Positions 21,399 to 30,971 of a DNA stretch of 64,000 nucleotides are shown in pieces. Both the position numbers and the translations under genes were made by a program. Numbering within the stretch: the first letter of the stretch is position 1; each line of letters opens with the position of its first letter. Origin of the DNA: a virus; the IMG/VR virus record IMGVR_UViG_3300010151_000009, positions 1-64,000 of that record. The stretch is one strand, 5' to 3'. The notes beneath the pieces are model-generated. The model saw nothing but the letters and a program-made list of their open reading frames with translations, did not search any database and was not told the origin of the DNA.

Positions 21399-22952
21399 TT
21401 ATATATATCTAGGTAATGCTTTATAACCCCCACGTCTAGCTGTAGTATTCCTTCCTAAATCATAACCAGAGTAAGTTTTTTGTTTTAATTCTCCTGATCT
21501 AACTAAAGCGCTTTGTGTAGTAAAATTCTTTTCAAGATTTTCATTATATTCACCAACTTTCTTTGCATATTCTTGTTCTTGTTGTTTCTTCTCTGCTCTT
21601 GCTTTCTTTCTACCTGTTAATCCTTTTACTACCGCTGCTCCTGCTCCAACAACACCTCCAATAATTGCACCTGCAGCATTTCCTATACCAGGAACAACAG
21701 ATCCAATCATAGCTCCATATCCTGCATACTCTCCTGCAGTTCCTAAAATATCACCTGTAGCTTCACCGGCATTCCATGTAGTAGGGTCATTATCATCAGA
21801 TCCCATACTAATACCTTTCCCTACAATATTAGCTGCCATAGCATATGGACTAGGATTAACAGATGATGCAATTAATCCTTTTGTAGCTTCTTTACCTGCT
21901 TCAGTAGCTCCAGCTTTAACAAGTTCTGTTCCAACTTGTTTTGTTCCTTCTTTTACTACCTCTTTAGTTCCTTCTTTTACTACTTCTTTTCCTGCCTCTT
22001 TAACTAATTCTTTACCACCTTCTTTAACAAGTTCTTTTCCTCCTTCCGTAGCAAGTGTTTTAACTCCTTCTTGTGTTGCCAGTTGTGTACCCTTCTGTAA
22101 AGCTAACTCTTGTGCTTTCTTAGTAGCTAAATCAGTTGCTGCTTTACTAGCTACCTCAGTACCTTTCTGTGTAACTAGTTCTGCACCTTTCTTAGCAGCT
22201 AATTCTGAACCTTCTTCAACAGCTACCTTTGATCCTTCTGTAGCTAAAGTTTGAACTCCTTGTTTACCTATTTCTTGTCCAGCTTGTTGTTGTAGTATTT
22301 GTGCAGTTTGATCGCCTCCAAAAGAAGTTAATGCATCCATTGTGCTACCTTGTCCTGCCTGAACAACTCCTTCACCTATTAATTGGCCTCCTTCTTGTGT
22401 AGCTTGTTGAGTAACCTGATCAGCCAATAATTTAGAAGTCTCGTCTTTTGCTGCCCCAGCTACACTCTCTTTTAAAGCGTCTCCAGTTACTTGTCCAGCT
22501 TTTGGGTCAATCCATTTACCAGATGATTTAATAATTTCTTTACCCTGTCTTTTAGCCATTTCTTCCGCCCCTTCTTTTATGACTTTAGATCCACTTCCTA
22601 CCAGACTAGATATTTGCTGGCTTTTAGCATCACGCTGCTGTTGTGATATTAAGAGTTGTTCTTCATTTTCTTTTTTCTTATCTATAAGTTCTTGTACATT
22701 TTCAGATGCATCAGCTGTTAACTGGTCTTTCTCCGCATCCCATTTTGCTACTCTAGCCGCTTGAATTTCTGGACCTTGTTCTTCATAAACAGTCATAGAA
22801 GTAGAACCTCGTCCTGCATCAGCAATAGTATTCTCATCATACATACCACCACCTTGACCACCTGTTTGATATCTATTACGTACTCCGCCTTTACGTTTCT
22901 TTCTTTTGGGCGCTCCAAAAGGTATCAGTTTTTTATATGTTGTTGTTTTCAT
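21399..22952 (-). CDS. Ala/Gly-rich pilot or ejection protein with amphipathic repeats, 517 aa
   Basis: The N-terminus is basic and carries KGGVRNRYQTGG (residues 21-32). Residues ~60-110 form a coiled coil. From ~150 to 360 the protein is low-complexity Ala/Gly/Lys/Glu/Val with imperfect 8-residue repeats (KELVKEGG, KEVVKEGT), which would make one long amphipathic helix. A glycine-rich hydrophobic stretch follows at ~410-455 (GAMIGSVVPGIGNAAGAIIG), then the basic GLTGRKKARAEKK. That glycine-zipper-plus-basic-tail pattern is common in podovirus internal and ejection proteins. It ends RRGGYKALPRYI. It lies 5 bases downstream of the nozzle-like gene. A membrane-conduit role during DNA delivery is inference from composition and position. 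The sequence is too low in complexity for a firm family call. Confidence 0.65.
   Translation of the reverse strand: MKTTTYKKLIPFGAPKRKKRKGGVRNRYQTGGQGGGMYDENTIADAGRGSTSMTVYEEQGPEIQAARVAKWDAEKDQLTADASENVQELIDKKKENEEQLLISQQQRDAKSQQISSLVGSGSKVIKEGAEEMAKRQGKEIIKSSGKWIDPKAGQVTGDALKESVAGAAKDETSKLLADQVTQQATQEGGQLIGEGVVQAGQGSTMDALTSFGGDQTAQILQQQAGQEIGKQGVQTLATEGSKVAVEEGSELAAKKGAELVTQKGTEVASKAATDLATKKAQELALQKGTQLATQEGVKTLATEGGKELVKEGGKELVKEAGKEVVKEGTKEVVKEGTKQVGTELVKAGATEAGKEATKGLIASSVNPSPYAMAANIVGKGISMGSDDNDPTTWNAGEATGDILGTAGEYAGYGAMIGSVVPGIGNAAGAIIGGVVGAGAAVVKGLTGRKKARAEKKQQEQEYAKKVGEYNENLEKNFTTQSALVRSGELKQKTYSGYDLGRNTTARRGGYKALPRYI
21930..22045 (-). repeat. Imperfect 24-bp repeats coding for KELVKEGG-type helix
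   Basis: About five near-repeats of a 24-base unit (TTCTTTTACTACTTCTTT-like on the plus strand) encode consecutive KELVKEGG / KEVVKEGT octads in the 517-aa pilot-like protein, predicting one continuous amphipathic helix. Confidence 0.7.
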
Positions 22953-22957
22953 GTTTT

Positions 22958-25900
22958 TTATCTATAAAATTTTCTTTGCTCTACCTTTGTAGAATACAAA
23001 TTTAGTAAATTATTTTCAATATTATCATAAATTAAACGAATTCCTATCCATTTATCTATAAATTTTCTTTGTTGGTCCCAAGTTTTATTAAGATTTAGGT
23101 ATCCTGCTGTAACAGTTTTTGTCATACCCGTCTCAGTAAACATAGATTGTGTATTTGAAGTTGTTAAGGTTCCAGTATTAACTTGCCCTATAACATTAAG
23201 ATTTGGTGATGTATAATATGCAGCTGTTTGTGTTGTATCTGCACTTAAGTCTCTAAATCTATTAATCTTCCAATGATTTCCTATACGTCTTATATTAACT
23301 AAATATTCTAATATATCATTTGGCTGTGTACCATCTCCAGAAACCTGGAATGTATTATATAAAAAGAATGATGTCCATCCGTGCTCTAATACTCTTACTC
23401 CAGCTTCATTTTCTACATCACATGTATAGCCTATATTAGCAGTTAATACATCAAAAGTTGAAGTTTCATTATGAATAAATTCAAAAACACAATCATGAAA
23501 TATTCTTTGTAAATCACCTCCATTAAAAGTAGCTATATGTCCATGCGCATCTTCTTGATATAGTACTCCTCTTATAATATCACTATTATGTTTCCATATA
23601 GCAGTATTACCATATGTTGTACCAAATCCATCATTTACAGTTAAAATAACTGGATATTGATCTGTCATAGAATAAAAATCTGTAGAAGTATTAAAATAAA
23701 TATAAGGTATATAAGTATGGAAACTACTCCAAATATTTAATTCTGGATAATAAGATATTGTCCACCCTCCTTTTGTAAAATAAGCTGGATCATCCCAAGA
23801 AATTGGAGTCCAAGGGTTACATGGAGGTGCAGGTGGAGGCATAGCTATACATGGAAAATAAACTTTAAACACGCATTCATCAGCTATCCACGCCACGGCT
23901 CCTGCAGGAGGCGGAGCAGAAGTAATACTTGTACTATCTATCAAAAGCTGTGTAGGGTCTATTTGTCTCTTTGTTAAAATTATTCTTCTATATTTTGGAT
24001 CCCAAATTGTATGTAATCCGGTTCCTGCTATAGGATTATCTAATCCTCCCATACATGCTTCCTGGACTCCAAATTGAGATAAAGTATCAAATGTAGATAA
24101 ATTATCTTGAAACCATTGTTTCATACCTAAATCACTAAGTTCAACAAGTTTATCTCTCATTAAGAATACTTTTCTAGTAGCAGCATTAACAAAGAAGTAT
24201 CCATGTCTTGTTGTAATGGCTGCCCATTGAGATTGAGTTCCACCATATCCTCCATCAGTTGAAATAATCTCTGTTGGTTCTTGTTCAAATAAATCTCCAC
24301 TTCCTAAATATGCATCTGATCCATCTCCCATTTGCATAGTTTGTTTTCCCGTTGCTTTAAATAAAGTTTCTTCCATATGGAAGTATAATAAATTATTAAA
24401 AGCAGATAACTTCCACAAGTCTCCTCTATTCTTAGGAAGATCTTTAAATTGATTAGCTAAGAATACTCTATAATTATCTATAATACTAGATGTATCTGCT
24501 TTAGCACTTCTATGTACTCGAGTAGGAAATTCATCTTGTGTTGTATCTAAAACTGGTAATGGAAAAGCAGGCCTTAAATCATTGTTCTCAGAGTAATTTG
24601 AATTATATTTCATATTATCTACATGAGTAAAATCATGGTCATCTACTCCAGCACTTATTAACATATTTTTAGCTACAGATCCAGGAAAGTACATACTTTT
24701 ACTAGATTCTTCATGTCTAAAATTTATATTATCAGTTCCTTCGGTTATATAATAATGTAAAGCTTTTCTAGGATTTGAAGGACTACTAGCATCACTTGGT
24801 TTTATATGAGAAGCAAACCCGTATCTGCATATATATGTATCTCCGCCATATATATTTTTATCTATTAAAGGCTTATCCCATACACTACTATCTAAAGTTT
24901 TCGTACGATAATCAGCAGTATTTCCACTAGATCCATTAGATCTATAATATACATCAGTACTAGCTGATCCGCTCCAACCATTATCTAGAGTAGGCTCATC
25001 AAAAACAAAATTTTCCATGTCATCTCCTAAGCATTCCCATCCTGTCCAAATTAAATTCTGAGTATCAACTGATTTATACAGATCTGTTTTAAAAGCTACA
25101 AGATTACCTATGTTATAAGCTGATCTAGCTCCAGGGACACCACTAGCATTTATCTCATTAATTGCTAATGAAGGAAATAGTCCAGTATTATGCATATAAT
25201 CTCCCCATTCATTTGGTTGAGGACATCCAGGAGCAGATATTGGTAAGGTTAAATTTTGATTCCATCCTGGTCTGTTATAAGTAGAATCAGCATACATTTC
25301 ATGTTCATCCGCAAAGCCAAGAGCTATACAACTTTCTCCAAATTCATTGAATAATTTACCTCCAAACCCTAAAGCTGTACCATTAAATATAGAATCTCCT
25401 AATAAATATGTTTTTGCTTTTTGCCCTAACATTCTAGGATATCTATAAAATCCATTACTACTTCCACCATTTTGTGATCTATAACCGGACTGATATAGAA
25501 CTCCCGCAAATATAGCTGTATGCATTCGTTGGGGGTAACAATTAAATTGTGCATCCCATCCCCATTCTTCTTTAGGCACTTTCATTTTTGGATCAGTAGA
25601 CTCATCCTCAACTAACTTAGTTTGCATTCTTTTCTCTTGATCTAATCCTGGACCATTAAATGCTATATTCTTAACTCTATAACAATTCTTATAATGTGTT
25701 GCTGGAGTAATACTTTCTTTACTTCTTAATAAATAAAAATCATGAAAAGAAAATATCTCATAAGCATAATCACAAGTATTAGGTGGACCTTCACATCCAA
25801 ATGTATTTGTATACCATGTTCCATCCGAATCATCTATGAATTGCAAAGGAGTTGAATACGCCCAAGGAGAAACTGCAGTTGGATCTTTAATCCAAAACTG

Positions 25901-28732
25901 TTCTGGCAAATCTTGTAAAGTACTATTAATCTGTATTGCATCTGAATTACCTACACCTTCTTGACATATACCTAATTGTTCAAATTTTTGAATCATAGGA
26001 ATTATAGCACTTTGTCCTAAAATAGTTCTATTATTATGAGTTCTATCTGCATGATAAATTCTAAATCCTTGAACTTTATCGGCTATACTTCGTGGTATTT
26101 TAATATCTCTTAAAGAGAATCCCAATCGTCTAACTTTATGTGATAATTTTAAATCAGTAAAACAAGCAGCAGGAACTGTAGCAGCTGAAGATAATACACA
26201 AAATCGTACTCTAGTTTCAGGACAATCATTATCTACATCGGCTTCTCCCCAATTTGCTTGTCTAACATCTGAATCAGTATTACCATCACAATGCGCTTCT
26301 ACCCAAATAGATTCTCCTGGTTGTAAATGAAAAGTTCTTCCTGTACATCCTGTATCTCCATTCCATGAATGGCACCCGCTATTATTTGAACTATCCCAAT
26401 CTAACCAACCACTTCCATTTCCTCCAGTACATGATGGAGGTCCCCATGTTACTGTTCCACCTCCGCAATCAGGCCACCTAAAATCATCAGATCCAATACA
26501 ATCTGTACATTCTGCTCCTAATACACCTGTACTATTAAATCTGGCACAGCATGGAGAACTAGGATCATTAGTTGTTTTTTGTCTAAGTACAAGAAAATAA
26601 TCACAAGTTACATCCATTTCTTGATCTGCAGTAAATCTACTTGTACCTCCACCTACCCATAATGCTGCTTGCATTGCTGGATCATTAGCACCATCTGACT
26701 GTTCAAAACGCATACGCGTCCAATTACCACCATTTGATAATGTATTACAATAGCAACAATTACGATGATAAAATATTAAAACTCCAGTCCAAGCTGGTGT
26801 ATTTGCTGCCCCAATACCTTCACTTAATTCTTGTTCACAATAATGATCTGCTTCAATTGCTTTAAAAGCTGAATTCTCATTTGATGGAAAATGATGATGC
26901 CTTACCTTTTGTCCTTGTATAGTGCCTACTGGTAGCATAGTGGTACCAGTAAATGGATTAGTAAAAGAATTTTCATCCCATATTTCATAGTCAGGAGTAC
27001 TAGGATATCTTTCCGTAGCATTTTCCCAATAATTCATACCGTTACAATTAGGCCATAATCCTGTAAAACTATATTCAAAAAAGTGAAAGTTTCTAGAGTG
27101 TATACTTAAATCTCTAAAAGCTTTTGCTGTATTAAAATTATCCGGTTGATCTAATTCTTTCATAGTTGGAGATGCTCCTCCTAAATTATCAATAATATCT
27201 CTTCCTGGAATATGATATGCATAAGTCATACTACCATCGGTCAAAATAAAAGCTATATAAAAAGCATATATTTCATCTCTCATATATCCTCTATACTTTT
27301 CTGCATTTGGAACATATCTATAAGATAATTGATGATCAACAACTTGATTTACACCATTAAATCTATCAACAGTTCTTGATAAAAATCCAGTTTCTAAATT
27401 ATCAACGGTTAAATATACTTCATCAAACCCTCGTAAATTTCCACCTCCTGGAGGATCACTTTCCATTAAATAAGTTTCTGGTGCTAATTTTATATTATTA
27501 GCATACTTTTGATATCCTACATCTTTAGTACCTGTTGTATTTCCTAGATATAATATTCCATCTAATTGCTGTAGTGTTTTAGCTGTATCATAAGCTGTAG
27601 TATCTACAATTACTTCTTCTACTGCAGCAGACTCAAAAGTTTCATTACCACTAAATATAACTTCCATATAAGGAAGACTATCAGGATATAGAAGACCTCC
27701 AGGTGGAGGTAGAGTTGAAATTTCCATATCTTTTAATTTAAAAGCTTCTACAGCATCTCCCATCTTACGAATAACAACAGGTCTAATATATTTATAATCC
27801 TCATTTAAATTAGTAACTCTCCATACACATGCCTTAGATGTTTGACTTCCCTCTTTCATTCCATCTTTCTTAGTTGTAGGTCTAGTATGATCATACTCAT
27901 CAACAAGTGAAACTGGATTAGAAATGGTTACATAATTTGTAGCATTTAAATCTACATCCACATATGCTAAAGCTAAATGATATACACCTGTTTTAAGGCC
28001 ACCCCCTTCAACAACAGCTGTTTGTCTTCCTGTATATATCCCACTAATAGCATCTTGGTAGTCCCATCTATTAAACGTATGAATATGTGGGATAGGGCCT
28101 GAATTAGGAAATAAATTAAGTAAATCTATATGTTTATTGTGAGTACTCCATGGTAAAATACCATATATATGCTTTACATTTCCACCAAATGAATTATTTG
28201 CTCTTAATTGCCTATCTATATTTAATGTTCTTGGCGCATTAGTATTATCTGTCCAATAAATAATTAAATCTCCTTTAGCATCTATCTTATAAGTTCCTTC
28301 AATTGGGGAGTCTGTAGTAAATAAAAAATCTCTTCCAGGATAATAAGTTCCAGACACAGTATGTTGAGGATTTAAGACTACAGTATAAGCTTCAGTTGAA
28401 CTATCCCATATACCTATTTCTGAATCAGGATGAAAAGGAATAAGTAAATCCGTAGGACGTGTATCTACAACAAATAAAATAACTCGTTCAGACGTAACTT
28501 CTATAGCTCCAATAACTTTATTATTTTGAGATCCAAATATTTGAGCTGGAACAGCAGCTAAATTCGTTGGTGTACCTATATGCCCTGCATAATCAGTTCC
28601 TCCTTCATTACTAATAGAACCTTCTTTTTCATTTATGATTATATTCTTAGCATGTCTCCAAGTTCCTTGAGGCTGATCTATCTCTCCAGTATCTTTGAAG
28701 AGACCTTTTATAAATTTTTTATCATCAGCCAT
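22958..28732 (-). CDS. Tail nozzle / DNA-stabilization-like protein, 1924 aa
   Basis: The N-terminus (KFIKGLFKDTGEIDQPQGTW, then RHAKNIIINEKEGSISNE) is the typical opening of podovirus stabilization or nozzle proteins (P22 gp10/T7 gp12-like) in crAss-like phages: a '..QPxGT.R.A.N..IN...GS..NE' strand pattern that starts a beta-propeller-like body. The C-terminus (DKWIGIRLIYDNIENNLLNLY) also matches that family as I recall it. At 1924 residues it is much longer than P22 gp10 (about 470). Part of the excess is a Cys/Gly/Trp-rich insertion at ~635-815 (CCYCN, CTDCIG, GCHSW). The start ATG shares a base with the upstream stop (TAATG at 28734-28730). The role would be closing the tail channel below the ring proteins. 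Family placement is moderately sure; the insertion's role is unknown. Confidence 0.72.
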   Translation of the reverse strand: MADDKKFIKGLFKDTGEIDQPQGTWRHAKNIIINEKEGSISNEGGTDYAGHIGTPTNLAAVPAQIFGSQNNKVIGAIEVTSERVILFVVDTRPTDLLIPFHPDSEIGIWDSSTEAYTVVLNPQHTVSGTYYPGRDFLFTTDSPIEGTYKIDAKGDLIIYWTDNTNAPRTLNIDRQLRANNSFGGNVKHIYGILPWSTHNKHIDLLNLFPNSGPIPHIHTFNRWDYQDAISGIYTGRQTAVVEGGGLKTGVYHLALAYVDVDLNATNYVTISNPVSLVDEYDHTRPTTKKDGMKEGSQTSKACVWRVTNLNEDYKYIRPVVIRKMGDAVEAFKLKDMEISTLPPPGGLLYPDSLPYMEVIFSGNETFESAAVEEVIVDTTAYDTAKTLQQLDGILYLGNTTGTKDVGYQKYANNIKLAPETYLMESDPPGGGNLRGFDEVYLTVDNLETGFLSRTVDRFNGVNQVVDHQLSYRYVPNAEKYRGYMRDEIYAFYIAFILTDGSMTYAYHIPGRDIIDNLGGASPTMKELDQPDNFNTAKAFRDLSIHSRNFHFFEYSFTGLWPNCNGMNYWENATERYPSTPDYEIWDENSFTNPFTGTTMLPVGTIQGQKVRHHHFPSNENSAFKAIEADHYCEQELSEGIGAANTPAWTGVLIFYHRNCCYCNTLSNGGNWTRMRFEQSDGANDPAMQAALWVGGGTSRFTADQEMDVTCDYFLVLRQKTTNDPSSPCCARFNSTGVLGAECTDCIGSDDFRWPDCGGGTVTWGPPSCTGGNGSGWLDWDSSNNSGCHSWNGDTGCTGRTFHLQPGESIWVEAHCDGNTDSDVRQANWGEADVDNDCPETRVRFCVLSSAATVPAACFTDLKLSHKVRRLGFSLRDIKIPRSIADKVQGFRIYHADRTHNNRTILGQSAIIPMIQKFEQLGICQEGVGNSDAIQINSTLQDLPEQFWIKDPTAVSPWAYSTPLQFIDDSDGTWYTNTFGCEGPPNTCDYAYEIFSFHDFYLLRSKESITPATHYKNCYRVKNIAFNGPGLDQEKRMQTKLVEDESTDPKMKVPKEEWGWDAQFNCYPQRMHTAIFAGVLYQSGYRSQNGGSSNGFYRYPRMLGQKAKTYLLGDSIFNGTALGFGGKLFNEFGESCIALGFADEHEMYADSTYNRPGWNQNLTLPISAPGCPQPNEWGDYMHNTGLFPSLAINEINASGVPGARSAYNIGNLVAFKTDLYKSVDTQNLIWTGWECLGDDMENFVFDEPTLDNGWSGSASTDVYYRSNGSSGNTADYRTKTLDSSVWDKPLIDKNIYGGDTYICRYGFASHIKPSDASSPSNPRKALHYYITEGTDNINFRHEESSKSMYFPGSVAKNMLISAGVDDHDFTHVDNMKYNSNYSENNDLRPAFPLPVLDTTQDEFPTRVHRSAKADTSSIIDNYRVFLANQFKDLPKNRGDLWKLSAFNNLLYFHMEETLFKATGKQTMQMGDGSDAYLGSGDLFEQEPTEIISTDGGYGGTQSQWAAITTRHGYFFVNAATRKVFLMRDKLVELSDLGMKQWFQDNLSTFDTLSQFGVQEACMGGLDNPIAGTGLHTIWDPKYRRIILTKRQIDPTQLLIDSTSITSAPPPAGAVAWIADECVFKVYFPCIAMPPPAPPCNPWTPISWDDPAYFTKGGWTISYYPELNIWSSFHTYIPYIYFNTSTDFYSMTDQYPVILTVNDGFGTTYGNTAIWKHNSDIIRGVLYQEDAHGHIATFNGGDLQRIFHDCVFEFIHNETSTFDVLTANIGYTCDVENEAGVRVLEHGWTSFFLYNTFQVSGDGTQPNDILEYLVNIRRIGNHWKINRFRDLSADTTQTAAYYTSPNLNVIGQVNTGTLTTSNTQSMFTETGMTKTVTAGYLNLNKTWDQQRKFIDKWIGIRLIYDNIENNLLNLYSTKVEQRKFYR

Positions 28733-29616
28733 TATTCTCTATATAAATTTTCTCGTGTATTTAACTGTTCAAAAGCTGTATCATGAGCACTTATATTTGG
28801 TACTAATCTAACCCATTGATTCATGAATGATTCCATACGATCAATATCTGGATAATTAGCTGCATTTCTAGCCTGAGTACAATAATATTTCCATTGAGTT
28901 TCAGCAATCTCATAAGTTATACCATTTTTCTTTATATCTGGTTTAGATAATAAAAGTTTTTTGTATATATACCAAAACATAGCCTCTCTGAAACTTATAT
29001 CATCTGGAACTAATGGATAACATTCCTCATCTGTAGGAAACGCCATATAACTTAAACAAATTTTTCCTGATTTAAAAGATGTTTTAATATAATCACAGTC
29101 TATTATATACGTATCTTCATACATAGTAGTCTCATTTACACATCCTTCACAATGCATACTTTTATGAAAATTGCTTGCTCCGTATTGCAATGGCTGTAAT
29201 ACGTTAGTACTATTAAAATAAATATTTTCTAGTACTACTATTCTCGCATTGATTTCATGTAGTATGGAAGCAGTAGCTGTGTAATCTTGTCCTGCTGCTG
29301 TAGCATCTAAAATAGCCTGTTGAAGTTCTTTTACTTTAGCAGTAAGAGTATCTAACTCCGTTGAAGTTATAGGAGCTACAGAATCATTAATAGCTACCTG
29401 GTTAATATAATATAAATCCTCCGGTAATACCACTTTATGATCTACAACAGTAAGAACACATTGTTTTCTACATAATTGAGTACTAGCCCCAATATGTTCT
29501 AACGCCTCACCTATCCATTCTATTGCATCATAAACCCAGTTATCATCTTCAGGTTTAATATCTCTAAAGACTTTTCTTATTACAGTTTTACACGATGTTG
29601 TTTTATATGTAGCCAT
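28732..29616 (-). CDS. Ring / head-tail adaptor-like structural protein, 294 aa
   Basis: Helical N-terminus (VIRKVFRDIKPEDDNWVYDAIEWIGEAL) followed by a beta segment with LPEDLYYINQVA. That 'LP.D...I..V' pattern is common in phage tail-tubular or ring proteins. It has a helical insert at ~85-130, four cysteines (CEGC near 165; C44 and C48), and a helical end with ETQWKYYCTQARNAANYPD. It sits between the nozzle-like gene and other ring candidates and is probably co-translated with the nozzle gene (TAATG overlap). In crAss-like phages, proteins of this kind stack as rings between portal and nozzle. The exact ring cannot be assigned from sequence alone. Confidence 0.62.
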   Translation of the reverse strand: MATYKTTSCKTVIRKVFRDIKPEDDNWVYDAIEWIGEALEHIGASTQLCRKQCVLTVVDHKVVLPEDLYYINQVAINDSVAPITSTELDTLTAKVKELQQAILDATAAGQDYTATASILHEINARIVVLENIYFNSTNVLQPLQYGASNFHKSMHCEGCVNETTMYEDTYIIDCDYIKTSFKSGKICLSYMAFPTDEECYPLVPDDISFREAMFWYIYKKLLLSKPDIKKNGITYEIAETQWKYYCTQARNAANYPDIDRMESFMNQWVRLVPNISAHDTAFEQLNTRENLYRE

Positions 29617-29617
29617 T

Positions 29618-30091
29618 TTAATGTTTTTTAAATTTCAAATATGCTAATTCATCTGTTTTCAAAAGATTAATTAATTTTTCTTTATTACCTTTAATTCCTC
29701 TTGTAGCATCAAATCTATATGCAGATTTATTTGGTATTTTACACTTTCCTTTATTCCAATAATATTTACAATAAAACTCATCAGTATAATAAATATGCCA
29801 TTTAATTCCTGACTTAGTAGTCTTACTATAAAGCTCCTTACCTTGATCTAATAATTCCTGCTTATACCTATTACTCTCTCCCCAATCAATTCTAGGAGAC
29901 CTAGGATCTCTTTCTCTTCTAGAAATAGATAAAGCAGATAAATTATTTCCCATATAAAAGATTTTTCCTTCTAATATCTGATCTATAATCCATAGATTAA
30001 ACTCTTGGCATAAATCCGTAAATAATCGTTTATCTATAGGTTCATGCTCATCTTGATAAGCTAAATATATTTCAGATAAGTTATGAGTCAT
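29618..30091 (-). CDS. Conserved crAss-like structural or assembly protein, 157 aa
   Basis: A compact alpha/beta protein: helical start, IIDQILEGKIFYMGNNLSALSISR, IDWGESNRYKQ, then aromatic residues (IYYTDEFYCKYYWNKGKCKIPNKSAYRFDATRG split across ~95-130). The pattern 'iLeGk.. G.l.I.. IDW..S.. .W.k....N...Y.f..trg' matches a small family I recall from crAss-like genomes, encoded near the ring and nozzle genes. I know of no established biochemical function. It starts one base before the upstream stop ends the 286-aa gene and sits one base from the 294-aa ring candidate, so it belongs to the tail-assembly operon. Confidence 0.55.
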   Translation of the reverse strand: MTHNLSEIYLAYQDEHEPIDKRLFTDLCQEFNLWIIDQILEGKIFYMGNNLSALSISRRERDPRSPRIDWGESNRYKQELLDQGKELYSKTTKSGIKWHIYYTDEFYCKYYWNKGKCKIPNKSAYRFDATRGIKGNKEKLINLLKTDELAYLKFKKH

Positions 30092-30952
30092 CTATTCAAA
30101 TAAAAGAGGTGTACCAGGTTCTATAAATCCTCCAGTTCTATATTTGGGCCCATACTTAACACTGTCTGCCCTTTTCTTCGCCTTTTTCGTTTTATCTGAT
30201 TGCGTTTCTTGATTTTTCTTCTTATTATTTTTATTTTTATTTTTAGTTATACTAGTTGGCTTTTTCTCTTTAGGCCTTTGAATACTATCAGGAATTCCAT
30301 TTTTATCTTTATCCCAATCATCATTCTTAGTGGTGTTATCCTTCTTTGTTAATGTATCAGGATAAGACTTCTTCACATCCCATTTACCAGTTTTCTTATA
30401 GACTTCATTCTGTCTTTTAGCTTCTTTGGTATACTCTGCCTCACTCATATTTTTATACGTCTTACTTCTATTTTTATAAGCTTGACTATAAGACTTCTTC
30501 TTCGTAGTAGTTTTCTTAGTATTGTTATCTGTTTTTACAGTATTGTTTGTTGGAGTAGTATCTGTTTTAACAGTTGTATTTGTTGTAGTAGTAGTACTCT
30601 TATTATCTTTCTTATTCTGTAATTCAGTAGTTTTATCTGATGTATACCCTCTCTTATCTGCTTTTATCTTTTTACGTAGAGTTCTTCTTTCTTGTCTATC
30701 TTCTTTTTTCATTGCTCTCCTACCCTTTCTCCATTCTTTTCTTTTAGTTCGGATAGCCTTTCTACTAGATTTTCTATCTGCCTTTCTTTCATCTTTAGGC
30801 ATTCTAGATTCTTCTCCAGCATCATTTATTTTATCCTTTCTTTTTAATCTCCATTCTTTTCTTTTTGAACGGATTGCAGTTCGAGAAGCTTTTCTATCTG
30901 CTCTTCTTTCTTCTCGTTGTGCTTTTCTTAATGTTCTAACTTGATTTGCCAT
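30092..30952 (-). CDS. Highly basic, repeat-containing putative DNA-binding virion protein, 286 aa
   Basis: The first ~95 residues are almost entirely Arg/Lys/Glu helix with two imperfect copies of a unit: RKASRTAIRSKRKEWRLKRK and RKSSRKAIRTKRKEWRKGRR. A Thr/Asn/Lys-rich linker follows (~115-150), then a charged middle, then DWDKDKNGIPDSIQ (~217-230), which fits a thrombospondin type-3 calcium loop. The end carries KYRTGGFIEPGTPLLFE, a variant of the KGG/RKYQxGG motif seen in the cargo proteins. Composition suggests binding to packaged DNA or acidic surfaces. Its place among the ring and tail genes suggests a virion component. No known family is recognised, and the role is inferred only. Confidence 0.55.
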   Translation of the reverse strand: MANQVRTLRKAQREERRADRKASRTAIRSKRKEWRLKRKDKINDAGEESRMPKDERKADRKSSRKAIRTKRKEWRKGRRAMKKEDRQERRTLRKKIKADKRGYTSDKTTELQNKKDNKSTTTTTNTTVKTDTTPTNNTVKTDNNTKKTTTKKKSYSQAYKNRSKTYKNMSEAEYTKEAKRQNEVYKKTGKWDVKKSYPDTLTKKDNTTKNDDWDKDKNGIPDSIQRPKEKKPTSITKNKNKNNKKKNQETQSDKTKKAKKRADSVKYGPKYRTGGFIEPGTPLLFE

Positions 30953-30971
30953 TGCTTTTTATTTTAAATTA

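Noticed and set aside
30522-30944. 140-residue plus-strand hydrophobic reading frame
   Set aside because: It is the complement of the Arg/Lys-rich 286-aa gene; Lys/Arg codons read in reverse give Leu/Phe/Ser. All credible neighbours are on the minus strand and packed tightly.
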